The notes under the pieces are model-generated. The model was not told where the DNA came from. It did not search any database and saw only the letters and a program-made list of their open reading frames with translations. DNA of 60,714 nucleotides from Palsa-744 sp036498265 (lineage in GTDB: Bacteria; Actinomycetota; Thermoleophilia; Solirubrobacterales; Solirubrobacteraceae): assembly GCA_036498265.1 (NCBI GenBank), contig DASYFT010000039.1:1-60714 (forward strand). Direction: 5' to 3'. Position numbers and translations under genes: made by a program. Positions 1 to 8,037 of this stretch are shown here, one piece after another. The stretch's first letter is position 1, and each line of letters starts with the position of its first letter.

Positions 1-58
1 CAAGTCGCTTGGCGGTCTCGGCGGCCGTGAGAAACTCTGGCTGATCATCCACAATCAC
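1..58 (-). CDS. Excisionase-like helix-turn-helix protein, 5' end only
   Basis: Only the first 19 codons lie in the window; the gene runs off the left edge. From a GTG at 58 the reverse strand reads MIVDDQPEFLTAAETAKRL. The FLTAAETAKRL stretch is the typical first helix of excisionase/MerR-like HTH domains, which bind DNA and often act in mobile elements or as small regulators. No earlier in-frame start is visible just upstream. An inverted repeat overlaps the start codon. The gene lies downstream of two tRNA genes read in the same direction. The family call rests on a short stretch and is tentative. Confidence 0.5.
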   Translation of the reverse strand, partial: MIVDDQPEFLTAAETAKRL

Positions 59-80
59 GCTTTTAGCGTAGCACGATTGT
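51..80. promoter_or_regulatory. Inverted repeat over the start of the HTH gene (candidate operator)
   Basis: ACAATCACGC (51-60) and GCACGATTGT (71-80) are inverted copies, 8 of 10 positions matching, separated by 10 bp. The minus-strand hexamer TACGCT, a possible -10 element, lies between the arms, and the GTG start of the HTH gene lies in the left arm. This is the layout expected for autorepression, but binding is inferred. Confidence 0.4.
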
Positions 81-308
81 TGAATTTGTTGTTAGTGCGT
101 CTGGACGAATTCAGCGTGTGAGGGTCGCCGGGAGCCCACGCCGTTCGGGTCGGGGGAGGGTGCGCGACCCCAGGCAGCGAGTGCTCGCAGCGACGAGCAG
201 GAGCGGGCTCTCGCGAATCTAAGCCCTTTCAATCGCCTCCGGGCACCCACGACAAGACGGTACGTGAACAGTACAAATCGAAGCTCGGCGTCAATCAACG
301 GCCAAAGC

Positions 309-333
309 AAAAACCCCGGGTGAGCGGGGCTTT
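309..333 (-). terminator. Rho-independent terminator after the tRNA pair
   Basis: On the minus strand a CCCCG/CGGGG stem with a 6-nt loop is followed directly by TTTTT. It lies 8 bases past the 3' end of tRNA-Pro, where a tRNA operon terminator is expected. It is one of the few hairpins in this window with a true U tract. Confidence 0.8.
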
Positions 334-340
334 CCTGAAA

Positions 341-414
341 TCGGGGAGACAGGATTTGAACCTGCGACCGCCCGGCCCCCAGCCGGGTGCGCTACCAGAC
401 TGCGCCACTCCCCG
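341..414 (-). tRNA. tRNA-Pro (anticodon GGG)
   Basis: The minus strand folds as a 74-nt cloverleaf. The acceptor stem pairs CGGGGA with TCCCCG, followed by discriminator A. The anticodon stem CCCGG/CCGGG encloses loop CTGGGGG, giving anticodon GGG, and the T arm carries GGTTCAAATCC. No CCA end is encoded. It is the second gene of a two-tRNA unit. Confidence 0.93.
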
Positions 415-423
415 TGGCAACAA

Positions 424-494
424 AGCGGGCGACGGGAATCGAACCCGCCCTAGAAGCTTGGAAGGCTTCTGTGCAGCCACAACACTTCGCCCGC
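424..494 (-). tRNA. tRNA-Gly (anticodon TCC)
   Basis: The minus strand gives a 71-nt cloverleaf with acceptor stem GCGGGCG/CGCCCGC and discriminator T, as is usual for tRNA-Gly. The anticodon stem AGAAGC/GCTTCT has loop CTTCCAA, so the anticodon is TCC. It lies 9 bp upstream of tRNA-Pro and is probably co-transcribed with it. Confidence 0.93.
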
Positions 495-506
495 ACGCCC
501 GCGTCA

Positions 507-512
507 ATCTTA
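507..512 (-). promoter_or_regulatory. -10 hexamer for the tRNA-Gly/tRNA-Pro unit
   Basis: TAAGAT on the minus strand ends 12 bp before the first base of tRNA-Gly, a good distance for a -10 element driving a short-leader tRNA transcript. No convincing -35 hexamer is seen. Confidence 0.4.
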
Positions 513-565
513 CCGGCGCCGGGCGGATCCAGCCCGCGCTCGGCGCCATTCCGCCACTGGCACGC

Positions 566-1423
566 TCAGCGACGCTCCTCCACGGGAACCTCGCCGGACT
601 CGTCGGCGAGCCCGGGCGGCGGCCACGGGCCGGCCCAGTTGTCACGCGCGCCGTCGAGGGTCACCGTCGAGCCGTTCAGCGCGCGCCCGAGCGGGGATGC
701 GAGGAGGGTCACGAGCCAGGCATGCTCCACGGCATCCCCCATCCTTCCCAGCGGCACCGAGCGGGCGGTCCCGGCGCGGACGGAGTCCGGGTACTTGGCG
801 AGGACGTCCGTCTCGAAGTGCCCTGCGGCGACCGCGCAGACGATCACACCTGCGCCCGCCCAGCGGCTCGCCAGCTCGCGCGTGAGCGCCTCGACACTCG
901 CGCGCGCGGCCCCCGAGTGGGCCATGCCCGGCATCCCGTGGTGGGGCGAGAGCGTCACGTTGACGATCGTGCCGGCGCCGGCCTGGGCGAAGGCGAGCTC
1001 GACCGCAGACTCGGACATGGTGAGCATGCCGTCCACGTTCAGGCGCCAGACCGCCCGCCAGCCCTTGGGCGCGATCATCTCGGCGGGACTGAAGTACTGC
1101 CCTCCGGCGTTGTTGACGAGGAGATCCAACCGCCCGTGGCGCTCCAAGACGCTTGATATCACCCGCTGCGCATCCTCAGGCGCGCGCACGTCACAGGACT
1201 CCCAGTCGACGGGCCCGGCGGCGGCGCCAATGCCAGCGGCGGCCTCCTCCAGCACGTCGGGGCGGCGCCCCACGATCGTGACGTGGGCGCCGCAGCGCCT
1301 CAGCTCCAGCGCCGTGGCCCGTCCGAGCCCGGTGCCGCCCCCGGTGACCAGCGCGACGCGCCCTTCGAGCAGACCCGGCGCGAAGATGCGCGAGCGCTCG
1401 GTTGGAGGCACCTTGGCGTTCAT
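566..1423 (-). CDS. SDR oxidoreductase, peroxisomal trans-2-enoyl-CoA reductase-like
   Basis: A 285-residue short-chain dehydrogenase. It has the NAD(P)-binding TGGGTGLG near residue 28, a GRR segment after beta-2 and NNAGG near residue 108. The usual Tyr-x3-Lys pair is absent; that position reads HSGAARASVE, the signature of the PECR/2,4-dienoyl-CoA reductase branch, which reduces enoyl-CoA thioesters without the classical Tyr. Fatty acid metabolism is therefore the likeliest role, substrate unknown. The minus-strand hexamer TATGAT lies 8 nt before the ATG, predicting a leaderless mRNA and supporting this start. It is divergent from the small membrane gene at 1503. Confidence 0.85.
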   Translation of the reverse strand: MNAKVPPTERSRIFAPGLLEGRVALVTGGGTGLGRATALELRRCGAHVTIVGRRPDVLEEAAAGIGAAAGPVDWESCDVRAPEDAQRVISSVLERHGRLDLLVNNAGGQYFSPAEMIAPKGWRAVWRLNVDGMLTMSESAVELAFAQAGAGTIVNVTLSPHHGMPGMAHSGAARASVEALTRELASRWAGAGVIVCAVAAGHFETDVLAKYPDSVRAGTARSVPLGRMGDAVEHAWLVTLLASPLGRALNGSTVTLDGARDNWAGPWPPPGLADESGEVPVEERR

Positions 1424-1502
1424 GGCGAGCGATCATAGGCTCCGCGGCGCCGGCGGCGGCGTGCTGCATCGTCCGTCCTGGAACCCGTCTAGGCTTCTCC
1501 GC

Positions 1503-1835
1503 GTGTCCCACAGGCCGCTGGTCCTCGTTTCCGGACTCACCGTCGGCGACTACCTGCTGTGGAACTGGTCGTTGAACGGCAACCATGACGTGCTCGTGCT
1601 CGTATCCGGTCTGACGCTGCCTCCGCTGGCGGTGGCGTGCCTGTGGCTGATCGCGATGAGCGGCGCCCGGCTGCTCGCACGCTACGGCCGCCGCTCGAGC
1701 AGGGAGACGCCGCTGGGCATGACTGCCCGCTCGGCTCGGGGCGGCGAACCCCAGACCCCGACCGCCGCGCCACTGGAGGACGGCTCGAGCTCGACCGGCT
1801 CGGCAGCCAGGTCCTCCGGCAGGCTCGCCGCCTGA
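1503..1835 (+). CDS. Small two-TM membrane protein of unknown function
   Basis: A 110-residue protein from a GTG start. Residues about 3-20 and 28-52 are hydrophobic and probably span the membrane twice, with DYLLWNWSLNGNHD between them. The C-terminal half is polar, rich in Arg, Ser and Thr. The frame is open far upstream, but TAGGCT ends 7 nt before this GTG, matching the leaderless promoters of neighbouring genes, and the hydrophobic region starts here. The stop is 27 bp before the PQQ-propeller gene, so the two may be co-transcribed. No family is recognised. Confidence 0.6.
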   Translation: MSHRPLVLVSGLTVGDYLLWNWSLNGNHDVLVLVSGLTLPPLAVACLWLIAMSGARLLARYGRRSSRETPLGMTARSARGGEPQTPTAAPLEDGSSSTGSAARSSGRLAA

Positions 1836-1862
1836 CGCGGAGCCCTCCGCCGCTGTGACGCC

Positions 1863-3143
1863 GTGAGGTTCGGCATCGGACGCCTGCTCCCACGATCCAA
1901 AGGGATCCGGATCGCGCTGGGCGCCCTCCTCGTGCTGCTCGTGGCGGCAGGGGTGGGCGGCTACCTGTACGAGCGCCACCGCACCGGCAACATCTACCAC
2001 CCGCACGCCCCGTTCGTGGCCCAGCCGACGCCGAAACTGCCCGCTCGCGGACCCAGCCGCTTCGCCTGGCCGCTGTACGGCTACACCAAGAACCACACGC
2101 GGTTCTTCCCCGCCTCCGCTCGCCTGCGGCCGCCGTTCAGGCAGCTGTGGGCGCACAACGTGGGCTCCCTGCTCGAGTTCCCGCCCGTGATCTACGGCGA
2201 ACGGATCTTCCAGCTCGCCGACAACGCCGCGCTGACCGCGAGGGACAAGCACAGCGGACACCCCGTCTGGTCGCGCCAGCTCGGCCAGCTGTCGGCCTCC
2301 TCGCCGGCGGTGAACGCGAAAACCGTCTACGTGACGGTCCTCTCGAGCATGCACGGCGAATCCCCCGGCCGCATCTGGGCGCTGAACTCGACGAACGGCA
2401 AAACGCGCTGGTCGCGCGGCCTGCCGGCGCCGAGCGAGTCCTCTCCCCTGCTCGACGGCGACCGGATCTTCTTCGGCTCCCAGAGCGGCACGGTGTACGC
2501 GCTGAACGCGCGCGACGGCCACCTGCTGTGGACCTACCACGCCGGGGGGGCCGTCAAGGCCAGCCCGACCCTCTCGGGAGGCGTCCTGTACTTCGGCGAC
2601 TACTCCGGTCACGTGCAGGCGGTCTCGGAGCAGACCGGGCGCCAGTTGTGGAGCAGCGGCTCCGAAGGAGCGCTGCTCGGGAGCGGCACCTTCTACTCGA
2701 CCCCCGCGGTGATGTACGGGCGTGTCTTCCTCGGCAACACCGACGGGCGGATCTACGCCTACGACGCCTCCTCCGGCAAGCTCGACTGGGCCGTGCAGAC
2801 CGGCGCCTACGTCTACGCCTCCCCCGCGGTCACCAACGCGCCCGGCCTGGGGCCCACCATCTACCTGGGCTCCTACGACGGCACCTTCTACGCGCTCAAC
2901 GCGCGCTCCGGGCAGATCAGCTGGCGCTTCAACGCGGGCGGGCGCATATCCGGCTCGGCGACGATCATCGGCCGGACCGTCTACTTCGCCGACCTCGGCG
3001 ACCACATCACCTACGGCCTCGGTATCTCCACCGGACGGGTGATGTTCAAGAAGTACACCGGCGCGTTCGACCCGGTGATCAGCGACGGTGAACGCATCTA
3101 CCTGACCGGCACCACCGGCATCTACGCCCTGACGCCGCGCTAG
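1863..3143 (+). CDS. Membrane-anchored PQQ-like beta-propeller protein
   Basis: A 426-residue protein from a GTG start. One N-terminal membrane segment (about residues 16-36) is followed by an extracytoplasmic domain of tandem PQQ/BamB-type blades. Repeated motifs such as VYALNARDGHLLW, IYAYDASSGKLDW and FYALNARSGQISW recur about every 40 residues. Such propellers act as binding scaffolds or, with a cofactor, as dehydrogenases; no catalytic residues can be assigned. The C-terminus ends in a blade strand (GIYALTPR), so the gene looks intact. It probably faces the cell exterior. Confidence 0.8.
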   Translation: MRFGIGRLLPRSKGIRIALGALLVLLVAAGVGGYLYERHRTGNIYHPHAPFVAQPTPKLPARGPSRFAWPLYGYTKNHTRFFPASARLRPPFRQLWAHNVGSLLEFPPVIYGERIFQLADNAALTARDKHSGHPVWSRQLGQLSASSPAVNAKTVYVTVLSSMHGESPGRIWALNSTNGKTRWSRGLPAPSESSPLLDGDRIFFGSQSGTVYALNARDGHLLWTYHAGGAVKASPTLSGGVLYFGDYSGHVQAVSEQTGRQLWSSGSEGALLGSGTFYSTPAVMYGRVFLGNTDGRIYAYDASSGKLDWAVQTGAYVYASPAVTNAPGLGPTIYLGSYDGTFYALNARSGQISWRFNAGGRISGSATIIGRTVYFADLGDHITYGLGISTGRVMFKKYTGAFDPVISDGERIYLTGTTGIYALTPR

Positions 3144-3175
3144 CGCCGGTGCGGGCGGTAAAGGCCCGATGCGGC

Positions 3176-3192
3176 GCGGCGCGAGGCGCCGC
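3176..3192. terminator. GC hairpin between convergent genes
   Basis: GCGGCGC-GAG-GCGCCGC is a perfect 7-bp stem between two stop codons (3143 plus, 3204 minus). On the plus strand it is followed by TTCTC rather than a clean U tract, so termination is inferred from position and symmetry. Confidence 0.45.
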
Positions 3193-3203
3193 TTCTCACC
3201 CGC

Positions 3204-4892
3204 TCACCCGCCCGCGCCTCCGACGCAGCCGCTTGCCGTGCCGAGCGCCCGCGCGAGCGAGAACCGGGCGGCCACCTCCAACGGCCCCGGACCTCGGACG
3301 GTCACCCGGGTCCAGCCGCCGGGCGCGCGGCCGACGCAACCGCGACCGCGCACGACCGTCCAGTAGCGGGTGAAGCGCACGCGCACGACCACGCTGCCGG
3401 GCGCTTCGGCGCGCAGGCCGAACGCATCGTGACCGAGCGACGTGAGCCGCGCGCGGCCGGAGACGAGCGGCGTGGCGCCCAGCACCTCGAAGATGCGCCA
3501 GTGGCGGGTGGTGAGCATCAGGCGAAGATACGGCAGCCCGTGGCGGATCAGGCGGCCCTCGACGGCGCTCGAGGAATCAAGGGGAGCATCCGGCAGAGCG
3601 ACGTAGGCGACTGCCTGCTGATCGAGCCAGCGCCGGTATGCCCCGGCGTCCAGCCGGGACCGCAACAGGACGCCGTCGTAGCGCTCGTCGAGCTGCTTCT
3701 CCCAGCCACGCGCGAGCGACACCGCGGGGGCAAGCAGCGCGGCCTCCCAGTGCGAGCGCGTGAGCGGCACCTCGATGCGGACGGGACGCCCGAGCGCGGC
3801 GGCGAAGCGCTCGACGGGCACGTAGTAGGCGGCGCTCGTCGACGCGTCGCCGGCGACCGCGCGTGTCTCGCGCACCGGCCCCCACAACACCCAGACCGCC
3901 GCCAGCGACAGCGCCAGCACCGCCGCGGCGCTCGCCCGGGGACGGGCGCACAGGAGCAGCGGACCGGCGAGGAGCACCCCGTAGCGCTCGATGTTGCTTC
4001 CGATCGGAGTGTGAACCAGCACGCACAGCCCGCACGCCACCAGGTAGATCCACGCGCCGGCCCGGAGCGCCGGCCGGCCGGGGGGCAGCGCCCAGAGGAA
4101 CGCCGCGACGACGGCCACCGTCGCGAGGAAGGACAGCAGCGGATAGGGCTCGAAGCCGCCTTCGGGGAAGAGGAGCGCGAGCGCAAGGACGACGGCCGCG
4201 GCCGGGAGCGCCAGCACGAGCAGCGCCCGCGGCGAGCGCCGCGAGAGGGCTGCCGTGAGGGCGGCCAACCCGAGCAGCGCGCCGGCCACGGGGCTGGCGG
4301 CGGCGCACAGGGCTGCCAGGGCGCCCGCGGCGATGGGATGCCGGCGCAGCAGCGCGAATGCGGCCGCCAGCGCCAGCGAGGCTCCGAGCGCGAACGACAG
4401 GCGCCCGACCCAGACGTCGCCGACCGCCGCGACGGCGAACCAGCAGGCCGCGAGCCTCGCCGGTGCCCCGTAGAGCTCTCGGGCGAGCCGCTCGAACAGC
4501 GTCACGGAGAGCAGCACGGCGATGGCACCGACGACCCGCACGCCGAGAACCGCCCCGAGCGGCGGGAACAGCAGGCTGTAGCCCGGGAGGTGATGACCGG
4601 CGTACCAGTGCTCGTCCCAGAGAGCGAAGCCGTGCCGCCGAAAGAGGCTCGCGCGGTAGACCTGCGCAGCGAGGTCGGGAGTGTGCGGATCGACGATCAG
4701 CCAGAGACCCAGGAGCGCGCCGGCGAGCGCGACCGCGGCCGCAGGCGCCAGGCGCGCGCGCCCGGGGGAAAAAGCGACCGGGGTCCGGTGTGCTACCTCA
4801 CCGGACCCCGTGTCATCCACCAGAGCAGTGGCAGATGCGTACCCGTCTGAACCGTCGAGGGGGTCGGAAGTAGCTGTGTCCCGCGGGGGCAC
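3204..4892 (-). CDS. Polytopic membrane protein, possible GT-C-type glycosyltransferase
   Basis: About 562 residues from the GTG at 4892. Roughly ten hydrophobic segments are followed by a soluble C-terminal beta-rich domain of about 180 residues. An extracytoplasmic loop holds DPHTPDLAAQVYRA and WYAGHHLPGYSLLFPP, and an acidic residue soon after the first membrane segment recalls GT-C transferases that use lipid-linked sugars. No diagnostic motif proves this. The start is uncertain: the minus-strand hexamer CATTAT lies 6 nt before GTG 4892, but GTG 4820 would also keep all membrane segments. It shares its upstream region with the divergent lipoprotein gene. Confidence 0.65.
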   Translation of the reverse strand: MPPRDTATSDPLDGSDGYASATALVDDTGSGEVAHRTPVAFSPGRARLAPAAAVALAGALLGLWLIVDPHTPDLAAQVYRASLFRRHGFALWDEHWYAGHHLPGYSLLFPPLGAVLGVRVVGAIAVLLSVTLFERLARELYGAPARLAACWFAVAAVGDVWVGRLSFALGASLALAAAFALLRRHPIAAGALAALCAAASPVAGALLGLAALTAALSRRSPRALLVLALPAAAVVLALALLFPEGGFEPYPLLSFLATVAVVAAFLWALPPGRPALRAGAWIYLVACGLCVLVHTPIGSNIERYGVLLAGPLLLCARPRASAAAVLALSLAAVWVLWGPVRETRAVAGDASTSAAYYVPVERFAAALGRPVRIEVPLTRSHWEAALLAPAVSLARGWEKQLDERYDGVLLRSRLDAGAYRRWLDQQAVAYVALPDAPLDSSSAVEGRLIRHGLPYLRLMLTTRHWRIFEVLGATPLVSGRARLTSLGHDAFGLRAEAPGSVVVRVRFTRYWTVVRGRGCVGRAPGGWTRVTVRGPGPLEVAARFSLARALGTASGCVGGAGG

Positions 4893-4897
4893 GCAGG

Positions 4898-4904
4898 GAT
4901 AATG
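4898..4904. promoter_or_regulatory. Shared -10 island for two divergent leaderless genes
   Basis: GATAATG serves both strands. On the plus strand GATAAT is 7 nt before ATG 4911. On the minus strand CATTAT is 6 nt before GTG 4892. Both spacings predict transcription starting at the start codon. No -35 hexamer is obvious on either side. Confidence 0.45.
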
Positions 4905-4910
4905 ACGGCC

Positions 4911-5609
4911 ATGAGCACCCCGACGGCGAGAGCAGGGCTCGGCGGCACCGCCCGCCGGGGGCGGCGTGCCCTCGCGGCGATCGCCGTCGCCGCCATCTCG
5001 CTGGCCGTGGCCCTGAGCGGTTGCGGCACGGCGCGCCCGCGCCCGATCGCCTCCGGCGAGCTGGTCGAAGCGCAGACGTTCCCCTACTACCGCCTCTACT
5101 GGGCCGGGCGCAGCTTCGAAGGGCACCCGCTGGCGGCCGTCGACGGCCTGAAGGGCTACATCAACACGGTCGGCGACAGCGTGTACTACGGCGACTGCGT
5201 GCAGACCAAGGGGGTCTTCGGAGGCGGCAGCTGCCTGCTGCCGCTGCAGGTCACCACGGTGATCTACCGGCTTCACTCTAACTCCACCCTGGGGCCCCAG
5301 CGCAACATGGCCATCCGTGGGGTGCCCGCCACCGTCTATGACGAAGGCCGCTCGATCGAGCTCTACACCGGCAGGGTCGCGATCGACGTGTTCTCCGACA
5401 CCTACGCCCACGCGCTGGCTGCCGCACTGCAGCTGCGCCCCCTGAACGCGCGGGGCCCCTCCGGCGGGCGCCTGCCGGCGCCGATCTACTGTCCCGGCCT
5501 GTCGGGCCCCGTCGATCCCCAGCTCAACCGAGTCATGCAGAGCCTGCCGGGACGCGCGTGCCAGCGTGCCGCCGCTCAGGTCGCCTTCGCTACGGCGCTC
5601 TCGGAATAG
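4911..5609 (+). CDS. Predicted lipoprotein of unknown function
   Basis: A 232-residue secreted protein. An Arg-rich N-terminus and a hydrophobic core (AAIAVAAISLAVA) lead to the lipobox LSGC, so the Cys near residue 38 is probably lipidated. The mature part has two Cys residues (DCVQTKG and SCLL) and a C-terminal pair (YCPG, RACQ), suggesting disulfides. An upstream ATG at 4902 is in frame, but GATAAT lies 7 nt before 4911, so 4911 is preferred as a leaderless start. No enzyme motif is recognised. Confidence 0.7.
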   Translation: MSTPTARAGLGGTARRGRRALAAIAVAAISLAVALSGCGTARPRPIASGELVEAQTFPYYRLYWAGRSFEGHPLAAVDGLKGYINTVGDSVYYGDCVQTKGVFGGGSCLLPLQVTTVIYRLHSNSTLGPQRNMAIRGVPATVYDEGRSIELYTGRVAIDVFSDTYAHALAAALQLRPLNARGPSGGRLPAPIYCPGLSGPVDPQLNRVMQSLPGRACQRAAAQVAFATALSE

Positions 5610-5625
5610 GCGGCAGACAGAACGA

Positions 5626-5638
5626 CCGCGGCCCGCGG
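5626..5638. terminator. GC hairpin between convergent genes
   Basis: CCGCG-GCC-CGCGG lies between stop codons at 5609 (plus) and 5666 (minus) and is followed by a second short stem (GGCGT/ACGCC). There is no U tract, so a terminator role is inferred only from position. Confidence 0.3.
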
Positions 5639-5665
5639 CGTCGGCTGCACGCCGCCTCCCTGCCT

Positions 5666-6706
5666 CTACCCGGGCGCCGGGAGCGGCTTGCCGATCTCGC
5701 GCCGCAGGCTGAGGAAGGCCAGCGAGCCGATCAGGGCGGGGATCCACAGCGATATCGCCCGGTAGATGACGACAGCGGCCAGGACCTCCGAGGCGGGGCG
5801 CACGCCGAACAGCAGCAGCATCCCGACGAGTCCTCCTTCGACTGCCACGAACCCGCCCGGCACCGGCACGGCGTTGGCGAGCATGCCCACGAGATAGGCC
5901 ATCGCGACGGCCCAGAAGGACGGCGCGTGCCCGAACGCCGCGAGGCACGCGTAGAGCACCAGGTTGTCCAGCAGCCAGTAGGCGACGGCACCGAGCAGCT
6001 TCCAGTCGTGACGTCGGATCAGCGCGAGCGCTTCGAAGACGCCGCCGCTGAGCGCCGTCAGCGCGACGGTGAGGCGCCCATGCTCGAGCCGCCGGCGGGC
6101 GGCGGCGCCGCGCGCCCAATGCGCCAGGACGATCACGCCGGCGATCGTCGCGAGCGCCGCGAGTGCCGGCACCAGCGTGAGCAGCGGGTCGCGCGAGCCG
6201 GGCAGAAGGCCGAGCCACATCGGGATCCCGATCAGGATCACCGCCGTGACGTTGACCGCGCTGGTCAGCACGAAGATCAGCACCGAGCGCTTGGCGATGC
6301 GCTCGACCGACACGCCCTCGCTGCGCAGAACCCAGGCGCCGAGCGCGATGCCGGCCAACCCGCTGACGGACACCACCGAATTCATCGCGAGCTCCGACAG
6401 CGACAGGCGGGTGGCGGTGCGCCGGCTGAGCATGCCGAAGACGAGCTCGAACAGGACCACGTAGCCGAGGCAGGAGCCGAGCTCGAACACGACTCCGGCC
6501 GCGATCCACCCGGGCCTCGCGTCGGTGATGCGCTCCGCGGCCGAGCGCAGCCCGGGGACAGCCGTCAGCAGGCCGGCCAGGAGCACGAAGAAGATCGCGA
6601 GGCTGACGATGCTGTTGCGCAGCGTTCGCGACTGGTCCGCCATCGAGGCGCCGCCGTCCCCCCGGCTGCCCGGTGGTGTCTCGTGTTGGCTGTCGATGCC
6701 TGACAT
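5666..6706 (-). CDS. YbhN/LPG-synthase-TM family membrane protein (flippase-like)
   Basis: A 346-residue protein with about eight membrane segments, the usual size for this family (also called UPF0104 or the MprF flippase-like domain). Family hallmarks near the C-terminus are NAVPVPGGFVAVEGGLVG and VIYRAISLWIPALIG. Relatives are linked to lipid or lipid-linked intermediate flipping, but the substrate cannot be read from sequence. ATG 6706 has a GGAG ribosome site 8-9 nt upstream; ATG 6643 (MADQSR) is an alternative closer to the first membrane segment. Confidence 0.8.
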   Translation of the reverse strand: MSGIDSQHETPPGSRGDGGASMADQSRTLRNSIVSLAIFFVLLAGLLTAVPGLRSAAERITDARPGWIAAGVVFELGSCLGYVVLFELVFGMLSRRTATRLSLSELAMNSVVSVSGLAGIALGAWVLRSEGVSVERIAKRSVLIFVLTSAVNVTAVILIGIPMWLGLLPGSRDPLLTLVPALAALATIAGVIVLAHWARGAAARRRLEHGRLTVALTALSGGVFEALALIRRHDWKLLGAVAYWLLDNLVLYACLAAFGHAPSFWAVAMAYLVGMLANAVPVPGGFVAVEGGLVGMLLLFGVRPASEVLAAVVIYRAISLWIPALIGSLAFLSLRREIGKPLPAPG

Positions 6707-6789
6707 TCTCGTGGCTCCGGTGAGGGCGGTACGGCGCGCGCCATGGCCACGCTAGCCAGATCGGCCGGCGGCTCCGGAGGTGAGGCGTG

Positions 6790-7152
6790 TTACCGGCGCC
6801 CGAGAGCCCGGGCATGCTCGCGGAAGCGGGCCGGAGAGAGCCCGTAGCGGCGGCGGAAGGCGCGGGCGAAATGGGGGGCCTGTCGGTATCCGACGAGTCG
6901 CGCCACGTCGCGCACCGGGATCGAGCGCTGCTCGATCAGCAGCTGGGCGGCGGCTGACATGCGCCGCGAGTGCAGGTCCTCGCTGAAGCTCAGCTCGCCG
7001 AACTGCGCGTACGCCCGCTGCAGCTGGCGGGGCGAGCAGGAGATGGTGCGGGCGACGAACGCAAGCGTGAGGTCGCGGCGGTAGTGGCGCGCCACGATCA
7101 CCCGCGCGAGCAGGTACAGCCGCCGGCGCGCCTGCAGCGTCTCTGCGTGCAT
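6790..7152 (-). CDS. AraC-type DNA-binding domain protein (stand-alone)
   Basis: A 120-residue protein made almost entirely of an AraC/XylS DNA-binding domain. The first HTH covers about residues 30-52 (LAFVARTISCSPRQLQRAY). The second covers about 75-105 and has the conserved VARLVGYRQAPHFARAFRRRYGLSP. The ligand-binding domain usual in the family is missing, so it may respond to no ligand or act with a partner. A GGAGG ribosome site precedes the ATG. It lies 51 bp downstream of the fructosamine-kinase gene, probably at the end of the lepA operon. Targets are unknown. Confidence 0.85.
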   Translation of the reverse strand: MHAETLQARRRLYLLARVIVARHYRRDLTLAFVARTISCSPRQLQRAYAQFGELSFSEDLHSRRMSAAAQLLIEQRSIPVRDVARLVGYRQAPHFARAFRRRYGLSPARFREHARALGRR

Positions 7153-7203
7153 GCCTCCATTGCCGCCCGGCGGGCGCCGGGTGGGACGGCATCGGCGGGG
7201 CGC

Positions 7204-8037
7204 TCAGCGGGCGTAGCGCAGCGCGACCCGCTCGGCGGCCGCACCGTAGGAGCCGCCGAACAGGACCGCGTGGACGAGCAGCGGCAGCAGCTGGTAGAGC
7301 TCGACGCGCTCCTGCCAGCCCTCGGCCAGCGGCGCCGTCTCCCGGTAGGCGGCCAGCACCCGATCGGACGGCGAGCCGAAGAGCGCCAGCATCGCCAGGT
7401 CCACCTCGCGGTGGCCGCCGTACGCGGAGGGGTCGACGAGGACCGGGCGCCCGTCTGGGTCGGCCATCACGTTGCCCGACCAGAGGTCGCCGTGCAGTCG
7501 CGCAGGAGGCTCGGGCGGCCCGGCGAGCTCGGGCATCCGCTCGCACACCCGCTCGAGCGCCGCGGCCCCCTCGGGCGAGAGCGCCGGCCGCTCCCGCGCG
7601 ATCGCGGCCAGCGGCGCCAGCCTGCGCTCCGCGTAGAAGCGAGGCCAGTCGGGTGCCGGGTCGTTGGGCAGCTGCAGCGAGCCGAAGCGGGCATGGCCGC
7701 CGCCGGGAGACCCGCCGAAGGCCTCCGCGCCGGCTGCGTGCGTCAGGGCGAGGCCCCTGCCGAGCTCCTCGGCACCCGCTGCGTCGAGGCGCCCCTGCTC
7801 CACCCACTCGAGCGCAAGGTAGCCGTCGTCGACGGCCAGCACGCGGGGTGTCCGCAGCGCGCCCGGCTCGGCCAGCCACCGCAGCCCGGCCGCCTCGGCG
7901 GCGTACTCGCCGGCCGCGGCGCCGGGGCGGGTCTTGACGAACGCGTCGCTGCCGTCGGCGAGTACGACGCGGAATGCTTCGTTGATGTCTCCGCCACCGA
8001 CGCGCCGGGCGCCGCTCGCACCCGGCGGAAGCGTCAC
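7204..8037 (-). CDS. Fructosamine/ribulosamine 3-kinase family protein
   Basis: A 277-residue kinase of the FN3K family, of standard length. The aminoglycoside-phosphotransferase-like active site is visible: HGDLWSGN (catalytic Asp, metal-binding Asn) near residue 180 and DPSAYGGHREVDLAM near 202 (metal-binding Asp). Bacterial homologues phosphorylate ribulosamines or erythrulosamines on glycated proteins, making the adduct unstable and freeing the amine. The GTG start overlaps the stop of the phosphatase gene by 4 bp (GTGA), so the two are translationally coupled. LMW phosphatases have been proposed to make FN3K substrates by removing the 5-phosphate from ribulosamine 5-phosphates. Confidence 0.9.
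   Translation of the reverse strand: MTLPPGASGARRVGGGDINEAFRVVLADGSDAFVKTRPGAAAGEYAAEAAGLRWLAEPGALRTPRVLAVDDGYLALEWVEQGRLDAAGAEELGRGLALTHAAGAEAFGGSPGGGHARFGSLQLPNDPAPDWPRFYAERRLAPLAAIARERPALSPEGAAALERVCERMPELAGPPEPPARLHGDLWSGNVMADPDGRPVLVDPSAYGGHREVDLAMLALFGSPSDRVLAAYRETAPLAEGWQERVELYQLLPLLVHAVLFGGSYGAAAERVALRYAR

Noticed and set aside
92..310. 72-codon minus-strand frame after the tRNA-Pro terminator
   Set aside because: Composition is low-complexity Arg/Ser/Ala, its start is in the terminator, and there is no ribosome site.
387..1502. Open plus-strand frame running through the two tRNAs and antisense to the SDR gene into the small membrane protein
   Set aside because: The segment before 1503 is an antisense shadow of tRNAs and of a well-supported SDR gene; only the part from GTG 1503 has membrane-protein character and a promoter.
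4893..6815. Long minus-strand extension upstream of the polytopic membrane protein
   Set aside because: It is antisense to the lipoprotein gene and then overlaps the YbhN-type gene in another frame; a frame without stops is expected by chance at this GC content.
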